This document shows positions 51,386-62,415 of a stretch of DNA of 64,000 nt, piece after piece (positions within the stretch are counted from its first letter, which is position 1; each line of letters begins with the position of its first letter). The stretch lies in NCBI GenBank assembly GCA_945643635.1, contig CALZFC010000356.1, positions 1,254,501 to 1,318,500 on the forward strand, given 5' to 3'. Source of the DNA: Allodiplogaster sudhausi (Eukaryota > Nematoda > Chromadorea > Rhabditida > Diplogasteridae). The position numbers and the translations under genes are program-made. The notes under the pieces are model-generated. The model worked only from the letters and a program-made list of their open reading frames with translations. It searched no databases and was not told the origin of the DNA.

Positions 51386-52880
51386 ATGACTTCTACTTTC
51401 CTTCTTTTCCTCGCCGCCTCAAGCGCTTGCGCAATGAAATGTTAGAGAAGAGTCTTTATTCATAGTTAATAAATAATAGTAGGTGAACCAGTATATTGAT
51501 TATTTCATTCTCATTCTGCCACTTAGCTCTCCCTCATCATCCTTCACCGTTCGGGCATCTCCTCCAGCCCAAGTTCCTCGCCGACCTTGACCATTAGGCG
51601 CGCAGGGAATTCTTCTCGATTACAGCGAATCAATCGTCGAGCCGCCGCGAAACGAGAAATTATCTGATTGATTGGGCCGAGCTTAATAACGTAACGGTCA
51701 GAATTTTTCACATTTTATCGTACGCGCTCTCAAAGGGAGTTAATATTTCGATTAATAGTTTGAATTTGGATGTTCCTTAATTAAGTTTTAGAAACTAAAA
51801 TGGAATTAAAAAGTAACAACATATTTTTCGTGTTCTAGGACGCGTTTCTGGAGTTTGACGAACGCTCAAAGTCTGCCGCAGAGAAGCGAAAGGCGTCGAT
51901 TGTTGCAGCTATTCAGAAATTTCCAGCGGCATTTGCTGAGGTCGAATAAAAAAAATATATCTGCATTTTATTAAATGATTTTTTTTGACAGAATTCATTT
52001 AATTACTTTCTTCTTTTATAAAATAATAATAATTGAAAGTACCCTTTTTCTTTTTAGCTCTCTTCAATCTGCGAGTCTGTCTTCGGCAGAGGCGCAAAAG
52101 AAAATCCAGACGTCGTTCAAGTCTCACGATGACGACGTCAAGCGATTCCTCATCGCTATTTCACTTCCGTATGCCATGAATGCCTTCAGTGGCAGCAAGA
52201 ATGGCATGGAACCCCGACGAATCCGCAGAAGTAGAAGTCTTTTTGGCAGTGAGGAACAGCAGGGTGCCCTCCATGCACCGATTCAACGGATTCGGAGCCC
52301 GTCTTGGACTTCCCTCAGGAATTCCGGGGAACACCGGACTTGGTTTCCCTCCAGGCTTCGTGCTTCCCCAGCCACTTGGAAATAACGGATTCAACGGCAA
52401 CGGAAACATCTTCCCGGGAGCTGTTGATGGATTTAACTTCAACAACGGCAACTTTTTAACGGGGACTTACAATGGATTTGCTGGCAGTCCGTTTGCTGGC
52501 AATCTTTATGGTCTAAATGGTCTCGGCCAGTTTGGCCTGTCGCCATACGGGCCTCAAGTGTCTCCCTACGGAAGTCCGTATGGATTCGGCTACGGATACG
52601 GTGGATTTCCATTCGGGAACCAGGGCGGTTTGAACAACGGATTTTTGTCAGGTAGGCTAAAAGGAGCATTTTAAATTTTAATGTCAAAATGATTCCAGGC
52701 ATCTTCGGTCCTCCTCGCCCGTTTGCCGACGAGAAGAATACGAAAACCACAACGAAAGAACCGGCAGTCGTCGTCGCTGAGAAAGGAACCAGCCAGAGCG
52801 AAGGCGAGATTGGCGAGGAACAGAAAGATGACGAGTCGTCCCATCTCGCTTCCACCCTTCCAACAGCGCCGATCCCTTAA
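51386..52880 (+). pseudogene. SXP-like gene, pair 2 plus strand, inactivated
   Basis: Signal-peptide exon 51386-51440 is intact. Exon 2 (from 51527) has an in-frame TAG at the position where intact genes read Gln-Glu or Lys-Glu (GAC CAT TAG GCG). Exon 4 has a small deletion near its start (CTGCGAGTCTG) and a later frameshift before the Gly-rich part. The Gly-rich and tail exons (about 52300-52870) match the unit 1 copy base for base over long stretches. The last exon ends at the same TTAA insertion site, with only the left part of the element retained. Confidence 0.85.
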
Positions 52881-53068
52881 GACAGGATGTCCATAAGACT
52901 CGAGCAGGGCCCTATTATGACCTGCCCTAGGAATTTTTTTTTCGAGTTTGTTCACCAAAATAGGGTACAGTATACAACTCGACGTGGCCAACAAAATAGG
53001 CTATATTTCGAACTTGAAAAAAATTTTCCGTGCGGGACCCGGTGCACCAATGTTTAAAATTTCACTTG
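52877..53068. mobile_element. Left fragment of the TTAA element (unit 2)
   Basis: TTAA at 52877-52880 followed by the first 188 bases of the element seen at 33533. It stops abruptly at 53068, where Gly-rich SXP exon sequence starts. Confidence 0.9.
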
Positions 53069-53640
53069 CTGTTGATAGCTTTAACGGGAACAATGGCAAC
53101 TTTTTCCCAGGGACTTACAATGGATTTGGTGGCAGTCCCTTTGCTGGCAATCTCTATGGCCTAAATGGTCTTGGCCAGTTTGGCCAGTCACCATACGGGC
53201 CTCAAGTGTCTCCCTATGGAAGTCCGTATGGATTCGGCTACGGATACGGTGGATTTCCGTTCGGGAACCAGGCCGGTATGAATAACTTATTCTTGTCAGT
53301 TTGGCGAAAATTAACATTTGTTTCTATTTCATTTAGTGATCTATAAGTTTAATTGCACTGAATTCATATGCGGTATGTTAAATTTAAATATATAAATTTA
53401 AATGTCAACATGATTCCAGGCTTCTTCGGTCCTCCTCGCCCGTTCGCAGACGAGAAAAATACGAAGACAACAACGCCAGAAGCTGCTGCAGTTGTCGTAG
53501 ACGAAGGAAGAAGCGAGAACAGAAAGATGACGAGTCGTCCCTTCTCGCTTCCACCCTTCCAACAGCACCGATCCCTCAAGAGGCCGCTGATAACGACGCC
53601 GTTCAATCTACAACAATTCAAGCCTGATTTGACTTCGAAA
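53069..53640 (+). pseudogene. SXP-like gene 3' fragment fused to mobile-element fragment
   Basis: Starts in the middle of exon 4 (FNGNNGNFFPG) and runs through NLYGLNGLGQFGQS to the FLS end of the exon. Its donor is lost (TCAGTTTGG instead of TCAGGTAAG). Tail exon at about 53420-53636 follows with a frameshift. It comes from a third plus-strand paralogue, resembling those at 58 and 63 kb more than its immediate upstream neighbour. Confidence 0.8.
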
Positions 53641-54373
53641 ACTATTACATTAATAATTCGTGGTAATAACTGTTTTGACTGGGTTATTTTGCATGTTCGC
53701 TATTAATATTATTTGAAAGTATTAAAAAAAGATGCGCATCCGAAAGCAACGAAATACACATTCAACGTAGAATGGTTTCGATGAGTAAAAATGCATATTG
53801 GGGTAATTCCAATATACATTATTAATATCAATATTATAAATATTTTAATATCGGACTCGATAATGTTGAGAGAAGCTGTATGTAATTTTTGGGAGCACGG
53901 GCGGATGGACAGAGAAAGACAGAGGCCTTTTTTCAGTACGATAATAGACACTACTAACACTGATGAATGTAAGTAGAAAAATATATTTACACCAAAAGTT
54001 TCTGACAATGAGACATAAAATAGGAAGAAAACGTTAATGTAAACTATCAATAAACAAAATGAAATTTTCAGCAAGAAACTTTCATCTATGTTAATATATG
54101 TATGTATCTGTAGGCATCTATGTATCTATATGGGCGTAAAATTCGGGACCGGAAGCACTTCAAAGGGGGGGGAGATGCTACAGATGCATGCAGATATGAA
54201 TAAGATATTTAATTTCCATCACAACACAACTGTAAAAGTTTCGATTTGTATGAGTTATTTCAGATGCAATGTATTATTTTATACAAAAAATATGCAGGTC
54301 AGACGTGCTTTATTGATAAGAACAAAGGTGTATCTTATTTCGAACAAGAATGTAGATAAAGATGCTTGAGAAC
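53641..54373. other. Intergenic region, no gene seen
   Basis: AT-rich spacer between the SXP fragment and the convergent ShKT gene. A similar 3' flank follows the genes at 59.1 and 63.8 kb (TTACATTAATAATTC). Confidence 0.4.
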
Positions 54374-55219
54374 TCAGGAGCAAAGATCGCATGTCTTCGC
54401 GCAATACATCTTCTTGATGTCCCGCGCGTACTGGTTTGACGAGCAGAAGCCGTTGTTGTTCCAAAGGAAGCAACTGAAACAGCAATCATTGCTTATCCAA
54501 GAACGGCAACTGAAAGATTCAGTGTGTACTGGAGGAACTTTTGGATAAAAAATTACATGTAGATAAATGTATACAGACCAATCATCTGAAGATTCAATCC
54601 GTATCTTCCTAATTTGAGGCCCATCTTTTTGAAGCATCTCCGAAACTTCAAGCTTCCCTTTCGAACATTTGACACACCATATATGGTATTAACACCTCCC
54701 GTAGTAGTAGCTCCAGTTTCGCGAGGGTTGAACAACACAAATAGCCCTAAGTCAATTTCGAAAAATATCGTAATATGGAACAACATTTTGATGCTAATTA
54801 AACGAACAATCTTTACTTGGGATGTTGGTCGTTGCATTCCGCTGCAGGCACCACTGGAGCGGGCTGAACCGGCTCTGAAGTATAACAGATGTTCAAAGTA
54901 ATTAAGAAATAAAGTGGCTATAAACGAGATCAGAAGAAATTTGATGGAAATCAATTGTTTTCTAGAATAATTGAATATGATGAAGGTCTTTGAACAGCAG
55001 TAGAGCATCTTTAGCAGCCTTAACCTGCAGCAGAAATGCTTATGAATATAAAGCGGTAGCCAAGAGAGAAACTAATGAGGAATATTGCAATTGTACTGAT
55101 CTCAAATGAATTAGTCAACGACCTGGGTTCTTCCGCGCATCTGCCGTGATCTCATCGACGACCTGGCTAGCCACGAGCGCGGCGAGGATGAACGGAACGG
55201 CGAGAGAGAGCGCGTTCAT
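54374..55219 (-). CDS. Secreted ShKT-domain peptide with extra cysteines, 3 exons
   Basis: Exons 55219-55123, 54874-54817 and 54509-54374 total 291 nt and encode 96 residues. Signal peptide MNALSLAVPFILAALVASQ, then a Pro/Val/Ala-rich linker (PVQPAPVVPAA) and a ShKT domain starting ECNDQHPNCRSW and ending MYCAKTCDLC. Between the second and third canonical cysteines there is an extra segment (ISNDCCFSCFLW) with three more cysteines. The standard domain has six; this one has nine, an odd number. ShKT domains occur in nematode secreted enzymes and peptides and are related to sea anemone potassium channel blockers; the target here is unknown. A decayed copy lies at 59.9-60.7 kb. Confidence 0.8.
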
Positions 55220-56524
55220 CGTCAAAGTTATCTTTATCATATTAAGAATTTTTTTCAAACAAATAATAATTAATTATATGTACGTACATATATGTATTAA
55301 ATATATGTATATTAAAGCTGTTTTCAACGTAAAAAATAAAGTTTTTTAAAATACTAAAATCACTCTAAAAAGACAGTACAATAATTTAAAGGAAGAAAAA
55401 GAAGGACAAAAGAGGAAAGCGTGGAAGGACACTGATGGAGAGACAGATACTTGTTTCCCATCTTTGCATCTCTATATGAACCCATTCTGTCTATTTGTCG
55501 CACGAGGAAGAAGAGTTTGCGATTTAAAGGGAAACGGCGACCGAGGGCAAGCTGATCAAACCGAATCGGAATGCCAACCCTTTTGAAAGCAGCCTTTTCC
55601 CTCCCGATATCTCATATCTCAGTGTACTCTAACGTGTTCTCACACATTCTCGGTCAGCCATCAAGTTCCCATTTTTGTGCACTGAAACATCCGAAAGCTT
55701 GGACATAGGAATCAACTCTTGCTTGTCCAAGTCAACAAATCAGTTGCTTGAATACTTGAAGATCAAAGTCCTAAAATGTGAATGCACAGAAGTATTCGTT
55801 GAAGCAAAGTCTGTTGAATGAAAGAACCCATTGACATGCTTCTTGGCTGTTGAAGATTGCCCTTAACATATTTTATATATTGATCAAGGCTTTTTCCATG
55901 TTTGCTGGCCCGTACTGACAATATGAATGTGCAATTTCATAGAGTGTCTTTATCTTACTTTTTTCATTATTGTTCTTTGTTGTGGTCAAATGAATAAACC
56001 TTGTGCTTGTGAGCGCAATCCTGTTGTCTAATCTAAATTATTCATCAAAGATGGCCCTGTCCTGGGAGCCTCGCATATTGTTAGCTCGGCTTAAAAGAAC
56101 AGCTAACGAAACGATTCTTGCATTCAGAGGGTAAACACTGCATTATCGATTGTCGCCTTTGTTTGTACAGCTGATATCTGCTCAGATACCTCATCAATTT
56201 TTGATCAATTGGAAGTTACGAGAATATGAAATTGCCCGTTGCACTCTAACTCACGCGGAAGTTTTCGCAGATCGCGAAAGCTCCTTTTTTCAGGACGCAA
56301 ATCAAATCAATATTACTTATTGATCAACGATTAACTGTTTTTTGCAGCATAAGTATCTATGAATCCTGCTATAGGTGTTTGAATTTTAAGATATCTGTTT
56401 GAAAAATGAGGAAAGAGGCAATGGCCATAGTCTGCAATGTTAGTTCAGCTCACAGCGAAGAGGCAAGGAAGAGAATTACAATATTAAGTAGGAAATGCTG
56501 AATAAGTAGTCCCGTGGGTCACGC
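55220..56524. other. Intergenic region, no gene seen
   Basis: No coding support. Part of the right half (56330-56480) resembles 60935-61040 (TGAATCCTG..., GAGGCAATGGCC), so the ShKT-plus-SXP block was duplicated as a unit. Confidence 0.45.
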
Positions 56525-57109
56525 TTATTCCTGATATAGCCAATAACAAATATTTTCCAATATATTTGACAGAGCCTTCGCCGTAAGGAGATTGGATGCG
56601 AGACTTGAGGATCCGTCATCGTTCTCCTCTTCGCCAATCTCGTGTCCGCTCTTGGTGCTTCCATCGCCAGCGGCAGCCGATGCTGGTGTCGTTGTCTTCT
56701 TCTCGTCTGTAAAATGGAGAGAAGTTCCGAAGACGCCTGGAATTGTTTGATCTTTTTTAATACTAATTTTTCTATGTAGAATTATGATATTGAAAACATT
56801 TACAAAAGAAATTCACAAATTCTATTGTCGTCAACTAAGATTTAAGTCTTGGCCGAAAACTCATCGAAATACATTTATCGTACTAATTTAACAGAGCACG
56901 AAAGTCAACAGTACTCTTTTTTTCAATTTCCCTTATCATAGTAGTCGCGTCTCTCAAAATCACATGCTGTCTCGAACCCTTCGGTCAGGCATGTAGGCGC
57001 GAATTCAAGATTGATTTTTTGATTCTTTTAACAGATGATGTATTTTTGCTGTCGAACCTTTCCTTCCGGATTCCTCACAAGCGGCCAGGAGGAGAAGAGA
57101 GACGACCAT
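56525..57109 (-). CDS. Mini SXP-family gene: signal peptide fused to acidic tail (pair 3, minus)
   Basis: Exon 1 57109-57058 encodes MVVSLLLLAACEESGRK (an ATG 21 bases upstream is also in frame). The next usable exon, 56736-56525, is the tail exon of the SXP-like genes (GVFGTSLHFTDEKK...). Exon 1 ends in phase 1 and the tail exon starts in phase 1, so they join in frame to 87 residues. Exons 2-4, which encode the SXP and Gly-rich domains, are missing from the ~320-bp intron. The C-terminus LSNILENICYWLYQE differs from the full-length paralogues but is shared with the sister gene at 61580-62158. It reads without stops. Either a functional small secreted acidic peptide or a pseudogene spared by chance. 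Confidence 0.6.
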
Positions 57110-57183
57110 GCTATCCCTGTCGGAGCGCATGCGCAGTATGATCAAGTCAATGAGAGGGTGAGGCAGATGCTGGTACTGGATCA

Positions 57184-57367
57184 GTTTATATATCCTCTTA
57201 GCCCCATTGTCTCCGGTTCGATGACATTGCAGCGAGAAGGTCACAGCCTAGCACCTTTGGCGTGCAGGTGGACAAGCAAGAGACAAAGAGTCTGGATTGC
57301 TGCCTCTGATTGTGAGGAACTTTGACTTGAGCCACTTTATAAACCGACTTGACGCCATATATAAGCA
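57184..57367. promoter_or_regulatory. Bidirectional promoter, SXP pair 3
   Basis: Outward TATA boxes at 57184-57194 (minus) and 57356-57367 (plus). Inverted arms CATTGTCTC 57205-57213 (one mismatch) and GAGACAAAG 57280-57288. Conserved AAGGTCACAGCCTAGCACC between them. Confidence 0.75.
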
Positions 57368-57459
57368 CACCGAGTCGCTTCATAGACAGTTCCGGCACAG
57401 CTTCTTCTCTTTTTACTCTTTCGCTCCGAGCTTCTTCTTGACTCCGAGCTATCGCCGTC

Positions 57460-59122
57460 ATGATCTCCACCTTCCTTCTTTTCCTAGCCACCTCAGGCGC
57501 TTGCGCAATGAAATGTTAGAGAAGAGTATAGAATGATTCTTTGTTCCTTTTTTTTGTATTTTGAATTTCTTTTGCATACTTAATAAATAATAGTAGGTGA
57601 ACGAGTATATTGATTATTTCATACTCATTCTGCCATTTAGCTCTCCCTCATCATCCTTCACCGTTCGGGCATCTCCTCCAGCCCAAGTTCCTCGCCGACC
57701 TTGACAAGGAGGCACGCAAGGAATTTTTCTCGATCACTGCGAATCAATCGTCGAGCCGCCGCGAAACGAGAAATTCTCTCATCGATTGGGCCGATCGTAA
57801 TAATGTAACGGTCAGAATTTTTAAAATTTAATCGTAAGCGCTCTCAAAGGGAGTTAATATTTCGATTCATAGTTTGAATTCAGATGTTCCTTAATTAAGT
57901 TTTAGAAAAAAAAAATGGAATGAAAAAGCAACAACATAATTTTCGTGTTCTAGGACGAGTTTCTGGAGTTTGACGAACGCTCAAAGTCTGCCGCAGAGAA
58001 GCGAAAGGCGTCGATTGTTGCGGCTATTCAGAAACTGCCTGCGGCGTTTGCTGAGGTCAAAAAAGAAAAATATATTTACATTTTATTAAATGATTTTTAA
58101 ACCAAATTCATTTGAATACTTTCTTCTTTTTTAAATTGCCTTTTTAGAAGTATCCCTATTCTTTTCAGCTCTCATCAGTCTACGAAGACGAGGGTCTGAG
58201 CTCGGCAGAGGCGCAAAAGAAAATCCAAACGGCGTTCAAGTCGCAGGATGACGACGTGAAGCGATTCCTCATTGCCATTTCGCTACCGTTTGCTATGAAT
58301 GCCTTCAGTGGCAACAAGAATGGCCGACGAATCCGAAGAAGTCTTTTTGGCAGTGAGGAACAACAGGGTGCCCTCCAAGCACCGAGTCAACGGAACAATC
58401 TCCCCGTATTCGGAGCATATTTTGGACTTCCCGCAGGACACACCGGACTTGCTCTCCCTCCAGGATTCGTGCTTCCACAGCCACTTGGAAATAACGGATT
58501 CAGCAGCAACGGAAACATCTTCCCGGGAGCTATTGAGGGATATAACGGGAACAACGGAAACACTTTCCCGGGGACTTACAATGGATTTGGTGGCAGTCCA
58601 TTTGCTGGCAATCTCTATGGCCTGAATGGCCTCGGCCAGTTTGGCCAGTCTCCATACGGGCCTCAAGTGTCTCCGTACGGAAATCCGTATGGAATCAGCT
58701 ACGGATACGGTGGATTTCCGTTCGGGAACCAGGGCGGTATGAACAACGGATTCTTGTCAGGTAAGCAAAGGAGAGATTACCAATTTGTATTCTATTTCAT
58801 TTAGTGCTCTTTAAATCCAATTATATAGTACCTGTATTAATGATTAATTTTCTAATTTAAATATCCAAATGTAAATGTCAAAATGATTCCAGGCATCTTC
58901 GGTCCTCCTCGCCCGTTTGCCGACGAGAAGAACACGAAGACCACAACGCCAGAACCGGCAGTCGTCGTCGCTGAGGATGGAACCAGCATGAGCGAAGGCG
59001 AGATTTTCGAGGAACAGAAAGATGACGAGTCGTCCCTTCTCGCTTCCACCCTTCCAACAGCGCCGATCCCTCAAGAGGCCGCTGATAATGACGCTGTTCA
59101 ATCCACAACGCTTGAAGACTGA
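57460..59122 (+). CDS. SXP/RAL-2-like secreted protein with Gly-rich domain (pair 3, plus), intact
   Basis: Exons 57460-57514, 57641-57810, 57954-58055, 58169-58760 and 58893-59122 total 1149 nt, 382 residues, all phases consistent. Signal peptide MISTFLLFLATSGACA. The SXP/RAL-2-like helical domain covers about residues 30-150 (FLADLDKEARKEFF, RRETRNSLIDWADRNNVT, FLEFDERSKSAAEKRKA, AQKKIQTAFKSQDDDVKRFL). A furin-type RRIRRS follows at 162-167. Residues about 185-306 are Gly/Asn/Tyr/Pro/Phe-rich (NLYGLNGLGQFGQSPYG). The tail starts GIFGPPRPFADEKN and is acidic. It is the best full-length member of the plus-strand subfamily. Probably secreted; role unknown, though SXP/RAL-2 relatives are abundant surface or excreted antigens and some bind divalent cations. 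Confidence 0.88.
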
Positions 59123-59900
59123 TTCCACTTCGAAAACTATTACATTAATAATTCATGCTAATAACTGTTTTGCCTTACTTTCTTGCATTGACTGCTTAAT
59201 TTTCGCTGTTATTTCTGGAAGTAATAAAAAGAGACATGTCTGTATGCAACTGAAAGCATCGAAACACTTATACGCACAAATTTCGATGTAAAAATACTTG
59301 CAAAAGCATGTGACACCGTCAGCCTTTTGCTTCGATCCTGCTCTTCGCTTTCTACCTCCTTCGTATTCATCGCAGAACTACACTTCTCTTGACGGCGACT
59401 GAAAATAATATACATTTATGTATCTCAAAAAGAATGTTTTTATAGGGAAACGCAGGATAATTTTGCGAGTTCTGCGGAACCGCCGAACGTCCATCGCTTG
59501 CTTGTACCATCAGAAAAGCATAAAGTGTAGTTAGTTATGTATAATAAGAAGAAACAATTGGATAAAAAAAAAATTTCGGCAGGAAACTTTCAGCATTTTA
59601 GGGTGCTCAAATGTTGACGAAAGTGGGCGAAAATTTCATTATCGGATGTCCTTCAAAAAAGGGGAATGCTACAAATTCAAGTATGAATAAGTTGCTTAGT
59701 ATGAATAATACATCACAACTGTAAGAGTTTGATATGTATGTGCACAGAAACAACAAAGTGTCGACTGTTGATTTGACTTTACAGCTTCGGTGTATTATTT
59801 TGCAACAAATATGCAGGTCAGACGTGTTTTATTGATAAGAACAAAGGAATATCTTATTTAGTACTAGTCCTGTGAGTGTGAACAGCCGTGGTGGAGATGC
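59123..59900. other. Intergenic region, no gene seen
   Basis: 3' flank of the SXP gene followed by AT-rich sequence. Confidence 0.4.
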
Positions 59901-60714
59901 TTGAAGACTCAGAAACAAATGTTGCATGTTTTGGCGCCATAAGTTCTCTTTTATCTCAGGCGAGTAACCACCGCTTGACGAGCAAAAGCCATTTTGGTTC
60001 CAATAGAAGCAACTAAGATAGCAATCATAGCTTATTCAAAAATGGTAACTGGAAGAAAATGTGGATAAAATATTTATTACATGCAAATAAATTTGTCAAT
60101 CATCTGACAATTCAATCCGTATTTGAGGCCCACCTTTTTGAAGCATCCCCGATACATCTAGTTTCCCTTTCGTACATTTGGCACCCTATATTGTATTAAC
60201 ACCTCCCGTAGTCGTATCTCCATTTTCGCGAGGTTTGATCAACACAAACACGATTACTTCAATTTCGAAAAGATGGTTATTCGCAATTAATTTTAGTGCT
60301 AATTAAAGAAGGAATCGTGCTTTGGATAAACGTCGCGGCATTCCACTGTAGGCGCAACAGGCGCGCGATCAGTTGTACAAACTTATTGTGAAATAAAGTG
60401 TCATAGGAGTGATAAAAAGATTTTAATAGGAATCAATTGTTTTATAGAAGATCTGATTATGATGAAGGCTTTGAAAAACAATAGAACATGTTTAGTAGAA
60501 GCTTTAACCTGTAGCAGAAATTCTTATGAATATCAGGCGGTAGTCAAGAGATGAATTAACCGAGATTAATGGAATTGTATTGATCCCTAATTGACCCCTA
60601 ATGAATTAGTCAACGACCTGCATTCTTCCAAGCATCTGCCGTGGTCTCATCGACGACCTGGCTGGTCACGAGCTCGGCGAGGATGCATGGAACGACGAGA
60701 GAGAGAGCGTGCAT
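59901..60714 (-). pseudogene. Decayed copy of the secreted ShKT peptide gene
   Basis: Exon 1 60714-60618 is intact and the same length as its paralogue at 55219-55123 (signal peptide MHALSLVVPCILAELVTSQ). The middle exon keeps little beyond the first cysteine region (about 60345). The last exon has a TGG-to-TGA nonsense change and has lost the final cysteine motif. Not expected to yield a folded domain. Confidence 0.75.
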
Positions 60715-61579
60715 CGTCGAAGTTATCTTTATTATAGTAAGAATTGTTTTTTTCCAAATGAATAACAATCAATTATATATACATACATTTATGTAGTAAA
60801 TATATGTACATTTATACATATATTAAAGCTGTCTTCAATGTAAAAATCAAACTGTTTTAAAATACAATAAATCACTCTGAAAAGACTGTCAAGCGGGCTA
60901 GTTTGACAACCCCGCGGTTTTTTGCAGTACGCATGTATGTATGAATCCTGAAATTAGTGTTTGAGTTTTAATTGATCTGTTCGGCAAATAAGGAAGGAGG
61001 TAATGGCCAAAGTCTGCAATGATTATTCAGCTAATCGCAAAGAGGCAAGCGTTTTCCAGTAAAAGGGAAGGTGTATTCGGAGTTTAAAAGCTGCGAACGA
61101 AGAGAAGGGCGACCAGAGCGCTTGGGTCTTTTCTGCTCATGGTCAGCTTGTTCGCTCCAATGCGAAAGATTTGTTCCCTAGCAAGATTGATTTTTGAATT
61201 CCCGAAATATTTCATTTGCCATAATCGTGTTCAGGTCTTCAACTGCTTGTGTATGAAGAAAGTGATTGACTATCGATAATGAGGTAGTATGCATATTCAT
61301 TGATATATCTAGCCGTGAATAATGTTTGACAGCCGCTGATTGTAAAGTCACACTTACTGCCCTGCTGTTTAGTACCCTCGCCGTTTTGTGTGGACTCGCA
61401 TCTTACAGTGGAAAGAACAGAGGCAGCAGAGACCCGCACACGAATTGTAGAGCTAACACTGATCGAGACGGGGTCAAAACACAAAACAGTGAGAAAGAAG
61501 AAGGGCAAACATTACACTATTAATGGTAAGTTGGAAATGCTGATGGACTGAATAAGTCGATTAGTCCCGTGGGTCACGC
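60715..61579. other. Intergenic region, no gene seen
   Basis: AT-rich; partly duplicated from 55.2-56.5 kb. Confidence 0.4.
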
Positions 61580-62158
61580 TTATTCCTGATATAGCCAATA
61601 AGAAATATTTTCCAAGATATTTGACAGGGTCTTTGCCGTAGGGAGATTGTAAGCGAGACTTGAGGATCCGTCATCGTTCTCCTGTTCGCCAATATCGCTT
61701 ACGCTCTTGGTGCTTCCTTTGTTAGTGATGTGAGATTCTGGTGTCGTCGTCTTCTTCTCGTCGGTTGAAGGTCCAAAGACTCCTGGAATTGTGTGCACTT
61801 TTAACGATAATTTTTCTTTAAAAAATTTGATGTCGAAAAACCTTTACTTAACTTTACCTTTGACTTCACAAAAAAAGAGCAAATTCTATTGTCGTTAAGT
61901 AAGATTTAAGTCTTAGCCAAAAACCCTTCATTTATCGCTATTATTTACAAGATCACGAAAGTCAACCGCACTCTTTTTCAATTTCCTCAATCATTGTAGT
62001 CGCGTCTCTCAAAATCATACTGCCTGGATGCATTCGGTCTGGCAAATAGGCGAGAATTCAAGATTGATTTTTTGAATCCTTTTACAAATGATTTTGGCAG
62101 TCGAACCTTTCCTTCCGCATTCGGCGCAAGTGACAAGAAGGAGGAGAGAGACAAGCAT
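61580..62158 (-). CDS. Mini SXP-family gene: signal peptide fused to acidic tail (pair 4, minus)
   Basis: Exon 1 62158-62107 (MLVSLLLLVTCAECGRK; in-frame ATG also at 62179) joins in phase 1 to 61782-61580 for 84 residues ending in TAA. The tail reads GVFGPSTDEKKTTTPES, GSTKSVSDIGEQENDD and LSNILENISYWLYQE. It is the same reduced architecture as 56525-57109, with many substitutions between the two but no stop or frameshift in either. The SXP and Gly-rich exons are missing from the ~325-bp intron. The partner across the promoter is the 5'-truncated gene at 62.4 kb. Confidence 0.6.
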
Positions 62159-62233
62159 TCTGGCCCTGTCGGAGAGCATGTGTAGACAGAGCAAGTCAAT
62201 GAGAGGGTGAAGCAGATGCTGGCACTGGATCAG

Positions 62234-62413
62234 TTTATATATCCTCTTAGCCCCTTTGTCTCCGATTCGATGACATTGCCTCGAGAAGGCCACAGCCTCG
62301 CACCTTTGGTGTGCAGGTGTGCAAGCAAGGGACAAAGAGTCAGGATTGCTGCCTCTGAGGAACTTTGACTTGGACCACTATTCATGACCCGACTTGATTG
62401 AGGTCATATATAA
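62234..62413. promoter_or_regulatory. Bidirectional promoter, SXP pair 4
   Basis: Outward TATA boxes at 62234-62243 (minus) and 62404-62413 (plus). Arms CTTTGTCTC 62254-62262 and GGGACAAAG 62329-62337 (one mismatch). The plus-side TATA runs almost directly into exon 2 sequence. Confidence 0.7.
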
Positions 62414-62415
62414 GC

